This document shows, one piece after another, positions 24,168 through 31,773 of a stretch of 64,000 bases of DNA. How positions within the stretch are numbered: position 1 is the first letter of the stretch; each line of letters opens with the position of its first letter. The DNA comes from Paenibacillus sp. FSL H7-0331 (GTDB lineage: Bacteria; Bacillota; Bacilli; Paenibacillales; NBRC-103111). The position numbers were made by a program, and so were the translations under genes. Where the stretch lies: the NCBI RefSeq assembly GCF_001956045.1, contig NZ_MRTH01000007.1:124001-188000 (forward strand), given 5' to 3'. Below the pieces are notes generated by a model. The model searched no databases. It was not told the origin of the DNA and saw only the letters and a program-made list of their open reading frames with translations.

Positions 24168-24737
24168 CTACCCTTGAATCCGGAAGTCTCGCTCTGTAAC
24201 CCGTTTCGTTGTTTTGATTCTTGTCGAATCGATATGTACTGGGCCTACTACGTAACCTATGGAAAGACGATAAGGAAGATCTGCGAAATTCCACATTCTC
24301 GTCAAAGCCTCGCCTGTGAGCGTATCCATAACCACACGTACTTCCTCGCCAGCCTCTGCCAAGGTGCCTACAGAAGCAGGTCCACGAAGCACAGAATTAT
24401 CGTATAGCACCTGCATCGCCCTGCCCAAAATACGATGCTCATCGACGATTCTTGATTGAAGTTCCGCAGAAGAGTGGGCCGTGAGCAAATAATATAAATT
24501 TACAGTCATAGGAGGAAATTGGATAGAATCCGTCCCTCGTGCAACCATCCGGGTTTGGCGGTTATCGCCGCTTTCCAGGATGTTGTACAAAAATAGTGAA
24601 AGGGAGAGATCACCCTTATCCGCAGGGGACGCCAAGCCAATCAACTCCGGCTGAGGAATTGGATCTGGTGTCATATGTTCTCTGAGCAGCTTCAGCAAAG
24701 AGGCGCCAACATCGGCAATAACCGTATAATCGCCTAT
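24168..24737 (-). CDS. DUF4255 tail terminator/cap protein (Pvc16/Afp16-like) with an apparent ATA start
   Basis: 189 residues from ATA at 24737: GDYTVIADVGASLLKLLREHM, then SPADKGDLSLSLFLYNILE and PMTVNLYYLLTAHS. This is the DUF4255 (Pvc16 N-terminal) family, which caps the distal end of tube and sheath. Family members begin with a residue pattern like x-DYTVIADVG, so translation must start upstream of the first available TTG (24698). In that stretch only ATA (24735-24737) and one ATT are plausible, and GAGGAG lies nine bases before the ATA; a TGA stop in frame lies just upstream. Cap proteins are needed in about six copies per particle, which would fit weak initiation (inference). Confidence 0.78.
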   Translation of the reverse strand: MGDYTVIADVGASLLKLLREHMTPDPIPQPELIGLASPADKGDLSLSLFLYNILESGDNRQTRMVARGTDSIQFPPMTVNLYYLLTAHSSAELQSRIVDEHRILGRAMQVLYDNSVLRGPASVGTLAEAGEEVRVVMDTLTGEALTRMWNFADLPYRLSIGYVVGPVHIDSTRIKTTKRVTERDFRIQG

Positions 24738-24819
24738 AGGAAATCACTCCTCACATTATATGTCAGCATTCGCCAGATCTCCTTGTAATAATAGAGAATT
24801 TCATGTCGATTTAAGATCC

Positions 24820-24856
24820 TTTTTCTATTATAAGTGTATTTCCAAGGCTTGACTAC
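24820..24856 (-). promoter_or_regulatory. Candidate sigma-A-type promoter of the eCIS structural genes
   Basis: On the minus strand TAGTCA (24850-24855), a 17-base spacer and TATAAT (24827-24832). Transcription would start near 24820, about 80 bases before the DUF4255 start. The -35 sits in GTAGTCAAGCCT, nearly identical to the element before the ATPase gene. Confidence 0.55.
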
Positions 24857-24980
24857 TACTTCTCATGGTTCATTTGAACTATTTAATAACAATAGTCCAC
24901 ATCTTCCACTTTCAAATTATGGCAGAAATGCTCGATTACCGTCATACATGCTTATCGTACCACGTAATGGCGAAAATGAA

Positions 24981-24998
24981 TTGTGAGAGATATCACAA
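24981..24998. promoter_or_regulatory. Fnr/Crp-type operator TTGTGAGAGATATCACAA
   Basis: A perfect TGTGA-N6-TCACA palindrome in the 323-base gap between the ATPase and DUF4255 genes. It matches the consensus of Crp/Fnr-family regulators, including Bacillus Fnr. A -10-like TACGAT on the minus strand (24954-24959) lies at the distance expected if the operator is centred near -41.5, the usual activating position. The rest of this gap holds the ATPase terminator and the promoter at 24820-24856. Confidence 0.45.
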
Positions 24999-25009
24999 TT
25001 TTATCAAAT

Positions 25010-25050
25010 CAAACAAGGCGCTTATCTCCAAAATCCTGAGATAAACGCCT
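25010..25050 (-). terminator. Intrinsic terminator after the eCIS ATPase gene
   Basis: On the minus strand AGGCGTTTATCTC (from 25050) pairs with GAGATAAGCGCCT (to 25016), followed by TTGTTTGATTT. It lies immediately after the ATPase stop, so the ATPase is probably its own transcript. Confidence 0.7.
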
Positions 25051-25060
25051 CTATCGTTAT

Positions 25061-27340
25061 TTAATACATATCAACATCATCTTTATTCCATATTTTACCT
25101 GTTTTTTGCATTTCATATTTAACTGCCTGCAAAATATGTCGCATCCCAATAACAGTTCCCGCATCTGCGGCCATAAAGGCGGAGGATACGGCAATATTTT
25201 TAATATAACCGCCAGCTACCTGAAATTTGGAAGCCACATATTTGAAATCGACGTCATCACCAATCGGCGCTTCCTTCGGAAACATCGATCGCCAAATTTT
25301 CTCGCGCTGCTCCTCATCAGGAAAAGGAAATTTAATAATATAGCTAATCCTTCGAATAAAAGCTTCATCGATATTGTTCAGCAGGTTGGTGGCGAGTACC
25401 GTGATCCCTTCATATTCCTCCATCTTTTGCAGCAGATAGGCGGTCTCAATGTTAGCATACTTATCATGAGAATCCTTGACCTCGGAACGTTTGCCAAACA
25501 GCGCATCGGTCTCATCAAAAAACAGGATCGCGTTACTAATACGGGCCTCTTCAAAAATTTCATGCAGATTTTTTTCCGTCTCACCGATATATTTGCTGAT
25601 GACCTGGGATAAATCAATCTTATAGAGCTCCAGCTGAAGCTCATTGGCGACAACCTGGGCAGACATCGTCTTCCCCGTTCCCGGAGGACCTGCGAACAGC
25701 ATGCTTAGTCCTTTGCCATATGCAAGCTTACGCTCAAAGCCCCATCTGCTGTATACGATACTGCGGTATTTCATCTGGTTGCAGGCTTGGCGAAGCTGCT
25801 CCTTTTGCTCAGTCGGTAAAATAATATCCTCCCACGCGTACTTGGGCTGAATCCGCACCGCTTTCTTGGCCAGACGATGCTGCACCTGCATGAAGCATGC
25901 CTTGTACAACGCAGCCTCAACCACATCCATCCCAGAACGATTGTCCAAATGAGCTGTTTTTTCCGAATTACCGCTGCCATTCCAGGCCGCAAAGCCTTGC
26001 GCAAACATCAGCGCTCTGTTGATTTGTCCGGGTGTGAAACGGAACTTGCTGCCTAATACTGCCCAATCAACCTTATAATTGAGTCCGTGCTCCAAGGCGA
26101 AGCTTTCCCACAACTTATGCCGCTGTTCGTCGGCCGGTATCGGGATCTCCAGATCAATGACCAGCCGATCCTTCAGCTCGGAGGACAATCGTTGGTGCTT
26201 GTCTGCCAATAGAAACAGCAGTCCATTATAGCTGTTCAAGCAGTGGTATACCGCCTCAAGACGCTGCCGGGACAGCAGGTCCGGCTCTTCGGGAAATAAC
26301 ACCTCCACATGGGTCAGTCCGAGAATCGCCTGATGCAATATCGCTTCCCTCAGCACCTCATCCAGCAGCAGATCAAAGGGCTTGTCCTGCAGCAGCATGG
26401 CGGAGAGGTCTGCGAACAGCACAGGCTTGCCGAAGGAACGGCAGCAATGCTGTACCTGCAGCTTTTTCCCAGCACCTGATGGGCCCCATATATAAAAAGC
26501 GATCCGCTTGCGTTCCTTTTTGCCCGGGGCATACATCTCCCTTACAAATGTCTGCAGCTGATCCTGCAGCTCCAAACCGGTACGCAGCTGCGGCAATGGC
26601 GTGTCCAGCGCATGACGCTGAGTAACACGGAACAGCTCTTCCTCAGAATGAAGTACCGTCTCGTCCAGCAAAAACCGGACCATCCGCCGATCCAGAAAGA
26701 CGAGCTTCGAGAGCAAAGAACGGGTTGTCAATTCTCCCGCTTCCTTATACAGCATATACTTGGCCAGTTTTCCGGATGGGGACAGCGATAAACGGGCGGC
26801 ACTCATTTCTTCCAGATCATGGCAAGCCAGCTGTAGCAGCAAGCTAATATTCGGGTGCTTGGCAGTCAGATCATCGATCAGGAAGCCAAAGATCCTTTCA
26901 TATTTACGGTCCAATTCAACCGCTAACGCTATCATGATGCATTGACGCTCCCATGCCTGCATACCAAATATCCGTTCTATATAAGGAAGCGGCAGAAAGA
27001 CGCCCGTCAACCCACTTTGCGCAAGCCTCCGATCCACCGATTCTTCAGCCTCATGCAGCCGATCCAGCAGCAGCTCAGCTTCCTGATCATACTCAGGCAG
27101 AGGGGCTGCAGCGTTAATCAAGCCCATAAATTCCTCTTCGGAAACAAACATGCCATTAAAAGGATCAGCCTGCCATTCCGTCATCCTTTTCTTCCTTCGT
27201 AAATACAACCACTGCAGCCTCAAATCCAATAATTGCAGCTCGTCAGCATAATGCTCCCAGCAGCTTGCATATCCTCTTTCGTCCCATAGCTTCCCTTGCT
27301 CAGCTGAGATAAGCTCCTCAAATCGTCCGTTGATCATCAT
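25061..27340 (-). CDS. AAA+ ATPase of the contractile injection system (Afp15-like)
   Basis: 759 residues. The C-terminal AAA+ module has Walker A GPPGTGKT (about residue 550), Walker B ILFFDETDALFG (about 604) and sensor-like ATNLLNNIDEAFIRRISYII. An earlier, degenerate nucleotide site WGPSGAGKKLQ lies near residue 284, so the protein has a winged-helix or NTPase-like N-terminal half and one active module. This architecture is standard for the eCIS ATPase thought to act in particle assembly. It is first in transcription order, with its own terminator, unlike Afp where it is near the end. Start ATG at 27340 with AGGAGAG upstream. Confidence 0.9.
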   Translation of the reverse strand: MMINGRFEELISAEQGKLWDERGYASCWEHYADELQLLDLRLQWLYLRRKKRMTEWQADPFNGMFVSEEEFMGLINAAAPLPEYDQEAELLLDRLHEAEESVDRRLAQSGLTGVFLPLPYIERIFGMQAWERQCIMIALAVELDRKYERIFGFLIDDLTAKHPNISLLLQLACHDLEEMSAARLSLSPSGKLAKYMLYKEAGELTTRSLLSKLVFLDRRMVRFLLDETVLHSEEELFRVTQRHALDTPLPQLRTGLELQDQLQTFVREMYAPGKKERKRIAFYIWGPSGAGKKLQVQHCCRSFGKPVLFADLSAMLLQDKPFDLLLDEVLREAILHQAILGLTHVEVLFPEEPDLLSRQRLEAVYHCLNSYNGLLFLLADKHQRLSSELKDRLVIDLEIPIPADEQRHKLWESFALEHGLNYKVDWAVLGSKFRFTPGQINRALMFAQGFAAWNGSGNSEKTAHLDNRSGMDVVEAALYKACFMQVQHRLAKKAVRIQPKYAWEDIILPTEQKEQLRQACNQMKYRSIVYSRWGFERKLAYGKGLSMLFAGPPGTGKTMSAQVVANELQLELYKIDLSQVISKYIGETEKNLHEIFEEARISNAILFFDETDALFGKRSEVKDSHDKYANIETAYLLQKMEEYEGITVLATNLLNNIDEAFIRRISYIIKFPFPDEEQREKIWRSMFPKEAPIGDDVDFKYVASKFQVAGGYIKNIAVSSAFMAADAGTVIGMRHILQAVKYEMQKTGKIWNKDDVDMY

Positions 27341-27401
27341 ACTCTCCTAAATGTAACCATTTGTATTTCAAATCCTCACCTGTGTTGGTCGCTTTGGATT
27401 C

Positions 27402-27431
27402 ATCTTACCAAACATTGTTAGGGTTGACTAC
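27402..27431 (-). promoter_or_regulatory. Candidate promoter of the eCIS ATPase gene
   Basis: On the minus strand GTAGTCAACCCT contains the -35-like TAGTCA (27425-27430); a 17-base spacer leads to TAAGAT (27402-27407). The spacer holds a near-palindrome CTAACAATGTTTG. The rest of the 329-base gap to the marR gene (27341-27669) shows no convincing gene; a 70-codon minus-strand frame there lacks a ribosome site. Confidence 0.5.
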
Positions 27432-27669
27432 AGGAATACCCCCGACTTATCCGGATGACACGGGAGGCACAGCCAGCTAATATCGTGAAAGGATTGAACC
27501 CACTGCTTCAACTTGACGAAGCCTGGATTTAACTGTAATTTGATTACATAATAATGACTCGCATGATATAGTAATCGTAAGCAAAGCAGCAGCCAGATTA
27601 ACAAGTCCCGGGAGAGCCAACAGTTTTTCGCCGACATCATTAATAGTTCACGGAGGTGCTACCCATACA

Positions 27670-28131
27670 ATGGATTCCGGCCATGAAACCAAGACAAGTC
27701 AGACCGAGCGCTTTGAAACCGCCCTTTGGACGATCGTACGCAGGCTCGGACCTGAGCTCACATCACATACCAGTCTAAAGTTAACCGGACAGCAGTTCGT
27801 CATGCTGCATTTCATTTCCAAAACAGGTCCCTGTAAAGTGACGGATCTCGCCGGCAGAATGGAAGTCAAACCAAGCGCCATTACCGTCATGATTGACCGA
27901 TTGATCGCTCAAGGGGTCGTGCAGCGTCGCCATGATGATAAGGATCGCAGAGTCGTATTGATCGATATGACCGATCGTGGTCATGAAGTTTTGGAACAGC
28001 TTCAGCAGCTGCGAAGAGAAATTATCGGCAGCTATTTAAACGATTTGGATACGGATAAGCTGACCGTATTTCTGGATATTTTTGAGCAAATTGCCGGCAA
28101 AATTCCGAAATCGGTTAACCCGTCATCCTAG
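27670..28131 (+). CDS. MarR family transcriptional regulator
   Basis: 153 residues with the MarR winged-helix fold: LTGQQFVMLHFISKTGPCKV, TDLAGRMEVKPSAITVMIDR (recognition helix region) and the wing VVQRRHDDKDRRVVLIDMTD. MarR proteins usually repress neighbouring genes and respond to phenolic or oxidative ligands. It is transcribed away from the eCIS ATPase gene, and their divergent promoters share the gap 27341-27669, so control of the eCIS by this protein is possible but not shown. ATG at 27670 with GGAGGTG upstream. Confidence 0.88.
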   Translation: MDSGHETKTSQTERFETALWTIVRRLGPELTSHTSLKLTGQQFVMLHFISKTGPCKVTDLAGRMEVKPSAITVMIDRLIAQGVVQRRHDDKDRRVVLIDMTDRGHEVLEQLQQLRREIIGSYLNDLDTDKLTVFLDIFEQIAGKIPKSVNPSS

Positions 28132-28241
28132 CCAGCAGACGACTAAAAAAAGTGGAATGTTTTGGACAAATCTGGATACAATAAAGTATGGACAGCTCCC
28201 CCCCAGCATGTTCCAACCGAAGTATAATGAACAGTATTTGG

Positions 28242-28270
28242 TTGTGATGGTACTGAAATTATGGTATAAT
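28242..28270 (+). promoter_or_regulatory. Promoter of the first cold-shock gene
   Basis: TTGTGA (28242-28247), 17-base spacer, then TATAAT (28265-28270) preceded by TGG, an extended -10. Transcription should start near 28277, leaving a leader of about 134 bases, typical of cold-shock genes. Confidence 0.7.
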
Positions 28271-28300
28271 CAGAACATTCACAATATTGTATCTGTTAAA

Positions 28301-28358
28301 TTCACATCTTATAAAGATTATTACAGTAAATTTTGGGGTAATCTTTATAATGTGTGAA
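28301..28358 (+). promoter_or_regulatory. Long leader hairpin of the first cold-shock gene
   Basis: The 20-base arm at 28301-28320 pairs with 28339-28358 with 18 of 20 matches around an 18-base loop, followed by TTTTC. The stem is very AT-rich, so it would be stable only in the cold. It could act as an RNA thermosensor or attenuator. The last bases (ATGTGTGAATTTT, 28350-28362) recur in the leader of the second cold-shock gene. Confidence 0.65.
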
Positions 28359-28410
28359 TTTTCTTATTCATGCAAATAAGAGTAAACATTTATTGGAGGT
28401 TTTTAAGAAG

Positions 28411-28611
28411 ATGGAAACAGGAACAGTGAAATGGTTTAATGCTGAAAAAGGCTTCGGTTTTATCGAAGTTGAAGGCGGCAAAGATGTATTCGTACATTTT
28501 AGTGCTATTACAGGGGATGGCTATAAATCCCTTGATGAAGGACAACGCGTACAATTTAACGTTGTTCAAGGCAACCGTGGACCTCAAGCAGAAAACGTAG
28601 TGAAACTGTAA
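28411..28611 (+). CDS. cspB: Cold-shock protein (CspB-like)
   Basis: 66 residues with both RNA-binding motifs: [14 protein letters not shown] (RNP1) and DVFVHFSAI (RNP2). Cold-shock proteins bind single-stranded RNA and prevent secondary structure, helping translation at low temperature. Start ATG at 28411 with TTGGAGG upstream; the frame is open further upstream but the family starts here. It differs from the second copy (31211-31414) at only a handful of positions. A terminator follows at 28630-28658. Confidence 0.95.
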   Translation: METGTVKWFNAEKGFGFIEVEGGKDVFVHFSAITGDGYKSLDEGQRVQFNVVQGNRGPQAENVVKL

Positions 28612-28629
28612 GGTTTCATGATGAGGGGG

Positions 28630-28658
28630 GAACTGCTCGGACGTGGGCAGTTCTTTTT
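28630..28658 (+). terminator. Intrinsic terminator after the first cold-shock gene
   Basis: GAACTGC and GCAGTTC pair around a ten-base loop and are followed by TTTTT. Confidence 0.85.
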
Positions 28659-28724
28659 CAGTTCACGACCATCCATAGTTCTCATGTTGGAATGCAGCGC
28701 ACAAACTGAAGGAGGGGTTCTACA

Positions 28725-28925
28725 TTGTATTTCTCCAAGAAAAACATGGAACCGGTTCAAGAAGAGCAGACATCCGTTTGGGTGTGCAGTAAAGAAGGAT
28801 GCTCGTGCTGGATGCGAGAAAACTTTTCTTTGCAAAAAAGCCCGCTTTGCCCTATATGCAAATCAGAGATGGTCAAAAATTCGAAAATGCTCCCTTTACT
28901 CAACAATCACCACAAAGTAAACTAA
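28725..28925 (+). CDS. ydjO: YdjO-like cold-inducible small zinc-ribbon protein
   Basis: 66 residues: MEPVQEEQTSVWVCSKEGCS, CWMRENFSLQKSPLCPICKS and EMVKNSKMLPLL. Four cysteines in C-x4-C and C-x2-C pairs suggest a zinc ribbon. The pattern matches Bacillus subtilis YdjO, described as cold-inducible. The start is TTG at 28725, nine bases after GGAGGGG; an ATG eight codons later is possible. Its place behind a cold-shock gene fits a cold-response role. Molecular function unknown. Confidence 0.75.
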   Translation: MYFSKKNMEPVQEEQTSVWVCSKEGCSCWMRENFSLQKSPLCPICKSEMVKNSKMLPLLNNHHKVN

Positions 28926-28959
28926 TACGGCGCGAATGAAGATTCGCTCATAACCGAAA

Positions 28960-28991
28960 GGCACCCCTCCAATGGAGGAGGTGCCTTTTTT
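28960..28991 (+). terminator. Intrinsic terminator after ydjO
   Basis: GGCACCCCTCC pairs with GGAGGAGGTGCC around AAT, followed by TTTTTT. Confidence 0.92.
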
Positions 28992-29096
28992 GTATGCAAC
29001 CCTATCTATCATGTATATTTTTGTTCACTATTGCCTATCCTTTTACTAGAATCCCTTTTTCATAGAGTGATAGATTGCAATCGAAAGGACAGAGCC

Positions 29097-29855
29097 ATGA
29101 GAGCAACCATCAGTTGGACATTCATAGTATTAATTACCCTAGTACTGACACTTGAAGCAGCAGCTCAAGGCTGGACATTGCGCCCGCATTCGGATGGAGA
29201 TCTGCAGCGCTTACTCCCATTGGCTGAATCCGTCATCATTTCAGATAAAAAGGTAATCATAAAACACACGAGTGCCTATCTTCCCTACAAGGACGAGCGT
29301 GATTTTGCCCAAACGGCCCAGAACATAAGCACCACATTTAAGCTTACAGCGCCATTGAACCCGATACGCAAGCAGGACGTACTACTCTACAGATTCACGC
29401 TGAAGGATACGGCTACAACTCAGGCTACCCTGCTGTGGATCGGCTTTCCTGATGGAAGCACACAATTAAGCCTGACTGCCGAAACGCTACAATCAGACGG
29501 AATTAACACCCTGCACGATCTGCAACAGCAATGGAATACTCAGCTGCAAGCCCTCCGAATTCAGTCCAACTGGAACGTGATGATTCAAGGAAATATAGAT
29601 GCTGATACATCTTCCCAACAGCCAGGGTTAAGCCCTTCTCTACAGCTGCACGTAACCGATAGCCTTCATGCCCAGGAGCTGGCCCGTTATCAGGATGCCA
29701 ACAGCTTGAGCATTTCCTACCATTCCACAATAGTTGAGGAATCGGCGGCGGACACCCAACAAAAAATGAACCTCCAGGTGGCGGTTCATCGGGATTCCAT
29801 TACCGGTCAACAGCGTATCACCATAGCAACTCCTGCCATTTCGATCGCCTATTAG
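29097..29855 (+). CDS. YwmB-like exported protein
   Basis: 252 residues. Residues 1-22 form a signal peptide (charged start, then TFIVLITLVLTLEAAAQ), so it is exported or anchored. The remainder has two alpha/beta halves with repeated strand patterns, resembling the YwmB family (TATA-box-binding-like fold), whose role is unknown. The assignment rests on length, export signal and a WTLRPHSDGDLQRLLPLAES-type opening, so it is moderate. The start ATG at 29097 has AAAGGA upstream; the frame is open earlier without a ribosome site. Confidence 0.5.
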   Translation: MRATISWTFIVLITLVLTLEAAAQGWTLRPHSDGDLQRLLPLAESVIISDKKVIIKHTSAYLPYKDERDFAQTAQNISTTFKLTAPLNPIRKQDVLLYRFTLKDTATTQATLLWIGFPDGSTQLSLTAETLQSDGINTLHDLQQQWNTQLQALRIQSNWNVMIQGNIDADTSSQQPGLSPSLQLHVTDSLHAQELARYQDANSLSISYHSTIVEESAADTQQKMNLQVAVHRDSITGQQRITIATPAISIAY

Positions 29856-29900
29856 AACACTTATAGTACGTGTTCAAAAGATGACTTTTTGAACAACCCC

Positions 29901-30317
29901 TTATAGGGCAGCCTTCAGCTTATTGATGACTTCCTGATATTCATCGTCTGTCAAATACGTTTCCCCAGGGTTCATTTCAAACATTTTGCCCCATGCGGCT
30001 CCGTTCTCATATTTCGGTACGATATGGAAATGGACGTGCGGCATTGTATCGCCGAATGCACCATAATTGATTTTACCTGGTGCGAAAGCCGACTCAATCG
30101 CCTTGGCAGCCTGGGCAACATCGCGCATATAGGCATCCTGTTTCTCCTGGGAAAGATGGAAAAACTCCTGCTGATGCTCATTAAGCGCCACGACACAACG
30201 ACCCTTATGAGTCTGCTCCTTGAACAAAAATAGCGTAGACACGCGCATTTGCCCAATCTCGATCATTAGATTATCAATACGTTCATCACGGTTACAATAA
30301 ATACAATTTATGGACAT
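29901..30317 (-). CDS. HIT family hydrolase/nucleotidyltransferase-like protein
   Basis: 138 residues of the histidine-triad superfamily. The active-site motif HVHFHIVPKYE begins at residue 94, with the nucleophilic histidine at 96 or 98. An N-terminal CIYC pair (5-8) may bind zinc with histidines further on. HIT proteins hydrolyse nucleoside phosphoramidates or dinucleotide polyphosphates. Convergent with the ywmB-like gene. Confidence 0.9.
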   Translation of the reverse strand: MSINCIYCNRDERIDNLMIEIGQMRVSTLFLFKEQTHKGRCVVALNEHQQEFFHLSQEKQDAYMRDVAQAAKAIESAFAPGKINYGAFGDTMPHVHFHIVPKYENGAAWGKMFEMNPGETYLTDDEYQEVINKLKAAL

Positions 30318-30553
30318 TTGTCATCTCTCCAGCCTCGATTAAATTTTCGGAGCGGGTCATGTTGCAGACCCTATTCACCATACTACGTTTCGTCCCCTCA
30401 TTTGTCCATACCAAGTCTCATAAGCTATGAAAGCGTAAACTATTTATTTAATTTTCTGAATATTTGTACTATAATAGAAATAGAAGGAAATAGCATCCTG
30501 GGCAACTGAAACAAGGCATCCTCTTCGAAAAATGATTTTTGGGAGGTCATTGT

Positions 30554-31132
30554 ATGAGTATCGGAATCGAGCAGGGTACAATCTTGGTTTTTGTAGGAAC
30601 TAGCGGAGCCGGCAGGAAAACCATTGCACATCAACTAGGCAAGGAGCTTGGGCTGCAGTACATTATTTCTCATACCACCCGTGAACCACGACCTCACGAA
30701 AGTAATGGTCAGGCGTACTACTTCACCACCCGCAGAGAATTTATCGATGCCGATATTCGCGGTGAATTCATACAGACTGCCGAAATCGATAATCATTTTT
30801 ATGGGATCAAAAGATCCGATGTGGAAGCTGCATTCGCCAATCATTCTGTCGCCTATGTAATCGTCAATCGATCAGGAGCCAACAAATTCAAATATGAATT
30901 CAAAGATCGGGCAATTCGTCTATTCATTTATGCGAACAAACAATTGATCCTGGAAAGACTTGAGGCCCGCAATGTATCTGATGAGGTTATTAGTCATTAT
31001 CTGAATCATTATATTGAGGAGGTTTCTTATCGCAAGGAATGTGAACATGTTTTTGAAAATCTTGAGCTAGCCGCTACCACGCAGCAGGTGAAGGACGCCA
31101 TCTTATCGCACATACCAGCAACCACAAGTTAA
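30554..31132 (+). CDS. Guanylate kinase-like protein with an altered P-loop
   Basis: 192 residues with the guanylate kinase fold: ISHTTREPRPHESNGQAYYF (GMP-binding region of Gmk) and FIQTAEIDNHFYGIKRSDVE (Gmk usually has GEFLEWAEVHGNYYGT). The P-loop reads VGTSGAGRKT: the invariant lysine position is Arg and Lys follows, where true Gmk has GKGT. It may still bind nucleotide, but activity on GMP is uncertain. Start ATG at 30554 with GGGAGGT upstream; five codons upstream also open. It probably is a second copy beside a housekeeping gmk elsewhere. Confidence 0.7.
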   Translation: MSIGIEQGTILVFVGTSGAGRKTIAHQLGKELGLQYIISHTTREPRPHESNGQAYYFTTRREFIDADIRGEFIQTAEIDNHFYGIKRSDVEAAFANHSVAYVIVNRSGANKFKYEFKDRAIRLFIYANKQLILERLEARNVSDEVISHYLNHYIEEVSYRKECEHVFENLELAATTQQVKDAILSHIPATTS

Positions 31133-31169
31133 ATAAGCGACACCGCAATCATAATAAAATGAGAACGAA

Positions 31170-31205
31170 AAAAATGCCCTCAACCGAAGTTGAGAGCATT
31201 TTTAT
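31170..31205. terminator. Bidirectional terminator between the kinase-like and second cold-shock genes
   Basis: AATGC-C-CTCAAC pairs with GTTGAG-A-GCATT around CGAA, with T-runs on both sides. Confidence 0.9.
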
Positions 31206-31210
31206 TTGAA

Positions 31211-31414
31211 TTACAGTTTAACAACGTTTTCCGCTTGTGGTCCACGGTTGCCTTGTACCACGTTGAACTCAACGCGTTGGCCTTCGTCTAAAGATTTGAA
31301 GCCGTCGCCAACGATTGCGCTGAAATGTACAAATACGTCGTTTCCGCCTTCAACTTCGATAAAACCGAAACCTTTTTCTGCGTTAAACCATTTTACTGTA
31401 CCTGTTTGTGCCAT
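31211..31414 (-). CDS. Second cold-shock protein (CspB/CspD-like)
   Basis: 67 residues, nearly identical to the product at 28411-28611 (differences include AQ at the N-terminus, N for K, V for T and E for Q). RNP1 and RNP2 are intact. ATG at 31414 follows GGAGGTAATACAC. The two genes face each other across about 2.6 kb. Regulated from the promoter at 31560-31588 with a leader of about 140 bases. Confidence 0.95.
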   Translation of the reverse strand: MAQTGTVKWFNAEKGFGFIEVEGGNDVFVHFSAIVGDGFKSLDEGQRVEFNVVQGNRGPQAENVVKL

Positions 31415-31471
31415 GTGTATTACCTCCAAAAAATATTTAACATGATCTTTTTTTATTTCTTTAAAAAAATA

Positions 31472-31490
31472 AAAATTCACACATTGTGAA
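31472..31490 (-). promoter_or_regulatory. Short leader hairpin and shared motif of the second cold-shock gene
   Basis: TTCACA-ATG-TGTGAA on the minus strand forms a six-pair stem and is followed by TTTT. It contains ATGTGTGAATTTT (31472-31484), the same 13 bases as in the leader of the first cold-shock gene. Confidence 0.6.
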
Positions 31491-31559
31491 AAGTTCCATT
31501 ATAGAAATGAAAACCCTTTACAATATCTGAATTAAGGTTCCATCTATTTCAATGTTTTT

Positions 31560-31588
31560 ATAATATCATGGCCCGATTTAAAAAGCAA
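31560..31588 (-). promoter_or_regulatory. Promoter of the second cold-shock gene
   Basis: On the minus strand TTGCTT (31583-31588), 17 bases, TATTAT (31560-31565). The 359-base gap 31415-31773 holds this promoter, the leader, and about 180 bases before the mannanase gene where no clear signal is seen except GGAGAG just before its ATG. Confidence 0.6.
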
Positions 31589-31773
31589 GCGCTTTATGAA
31601 ATATATGTAATTTTTCAAACGTGATTGGCGCCCGTCGAAAATCGCCTGATTTAATTGATTTACTGACTATTTCCAAGTAAACTAAGGGAAAATATGGACA
31701 AGCTACTACAGTTGATGTCTCTTCATCCAATGCCACTTCAATCAAGGAACTCTACGAACAGGAGAGACGGACG

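Noticed and set aside
1404..27340. Prophage interpretation of the tail genes
   Set aside because: No capsid, portal, terminase, integrase, lysis or attachment-site signals; the ATPase and DUF4255 are eCIS markers.
27428..27640. 70-codon minus-strand frame between the eCIS ATPase and marR genes
   Set aside because: No ribosome site, no family resemblance, and it overlaps the promoter region.
28132..28241. Additional promoter before the cold-shock promoter (TATAAT at about 28223)
   Set aside because: No -35 box at acceptable spacing.
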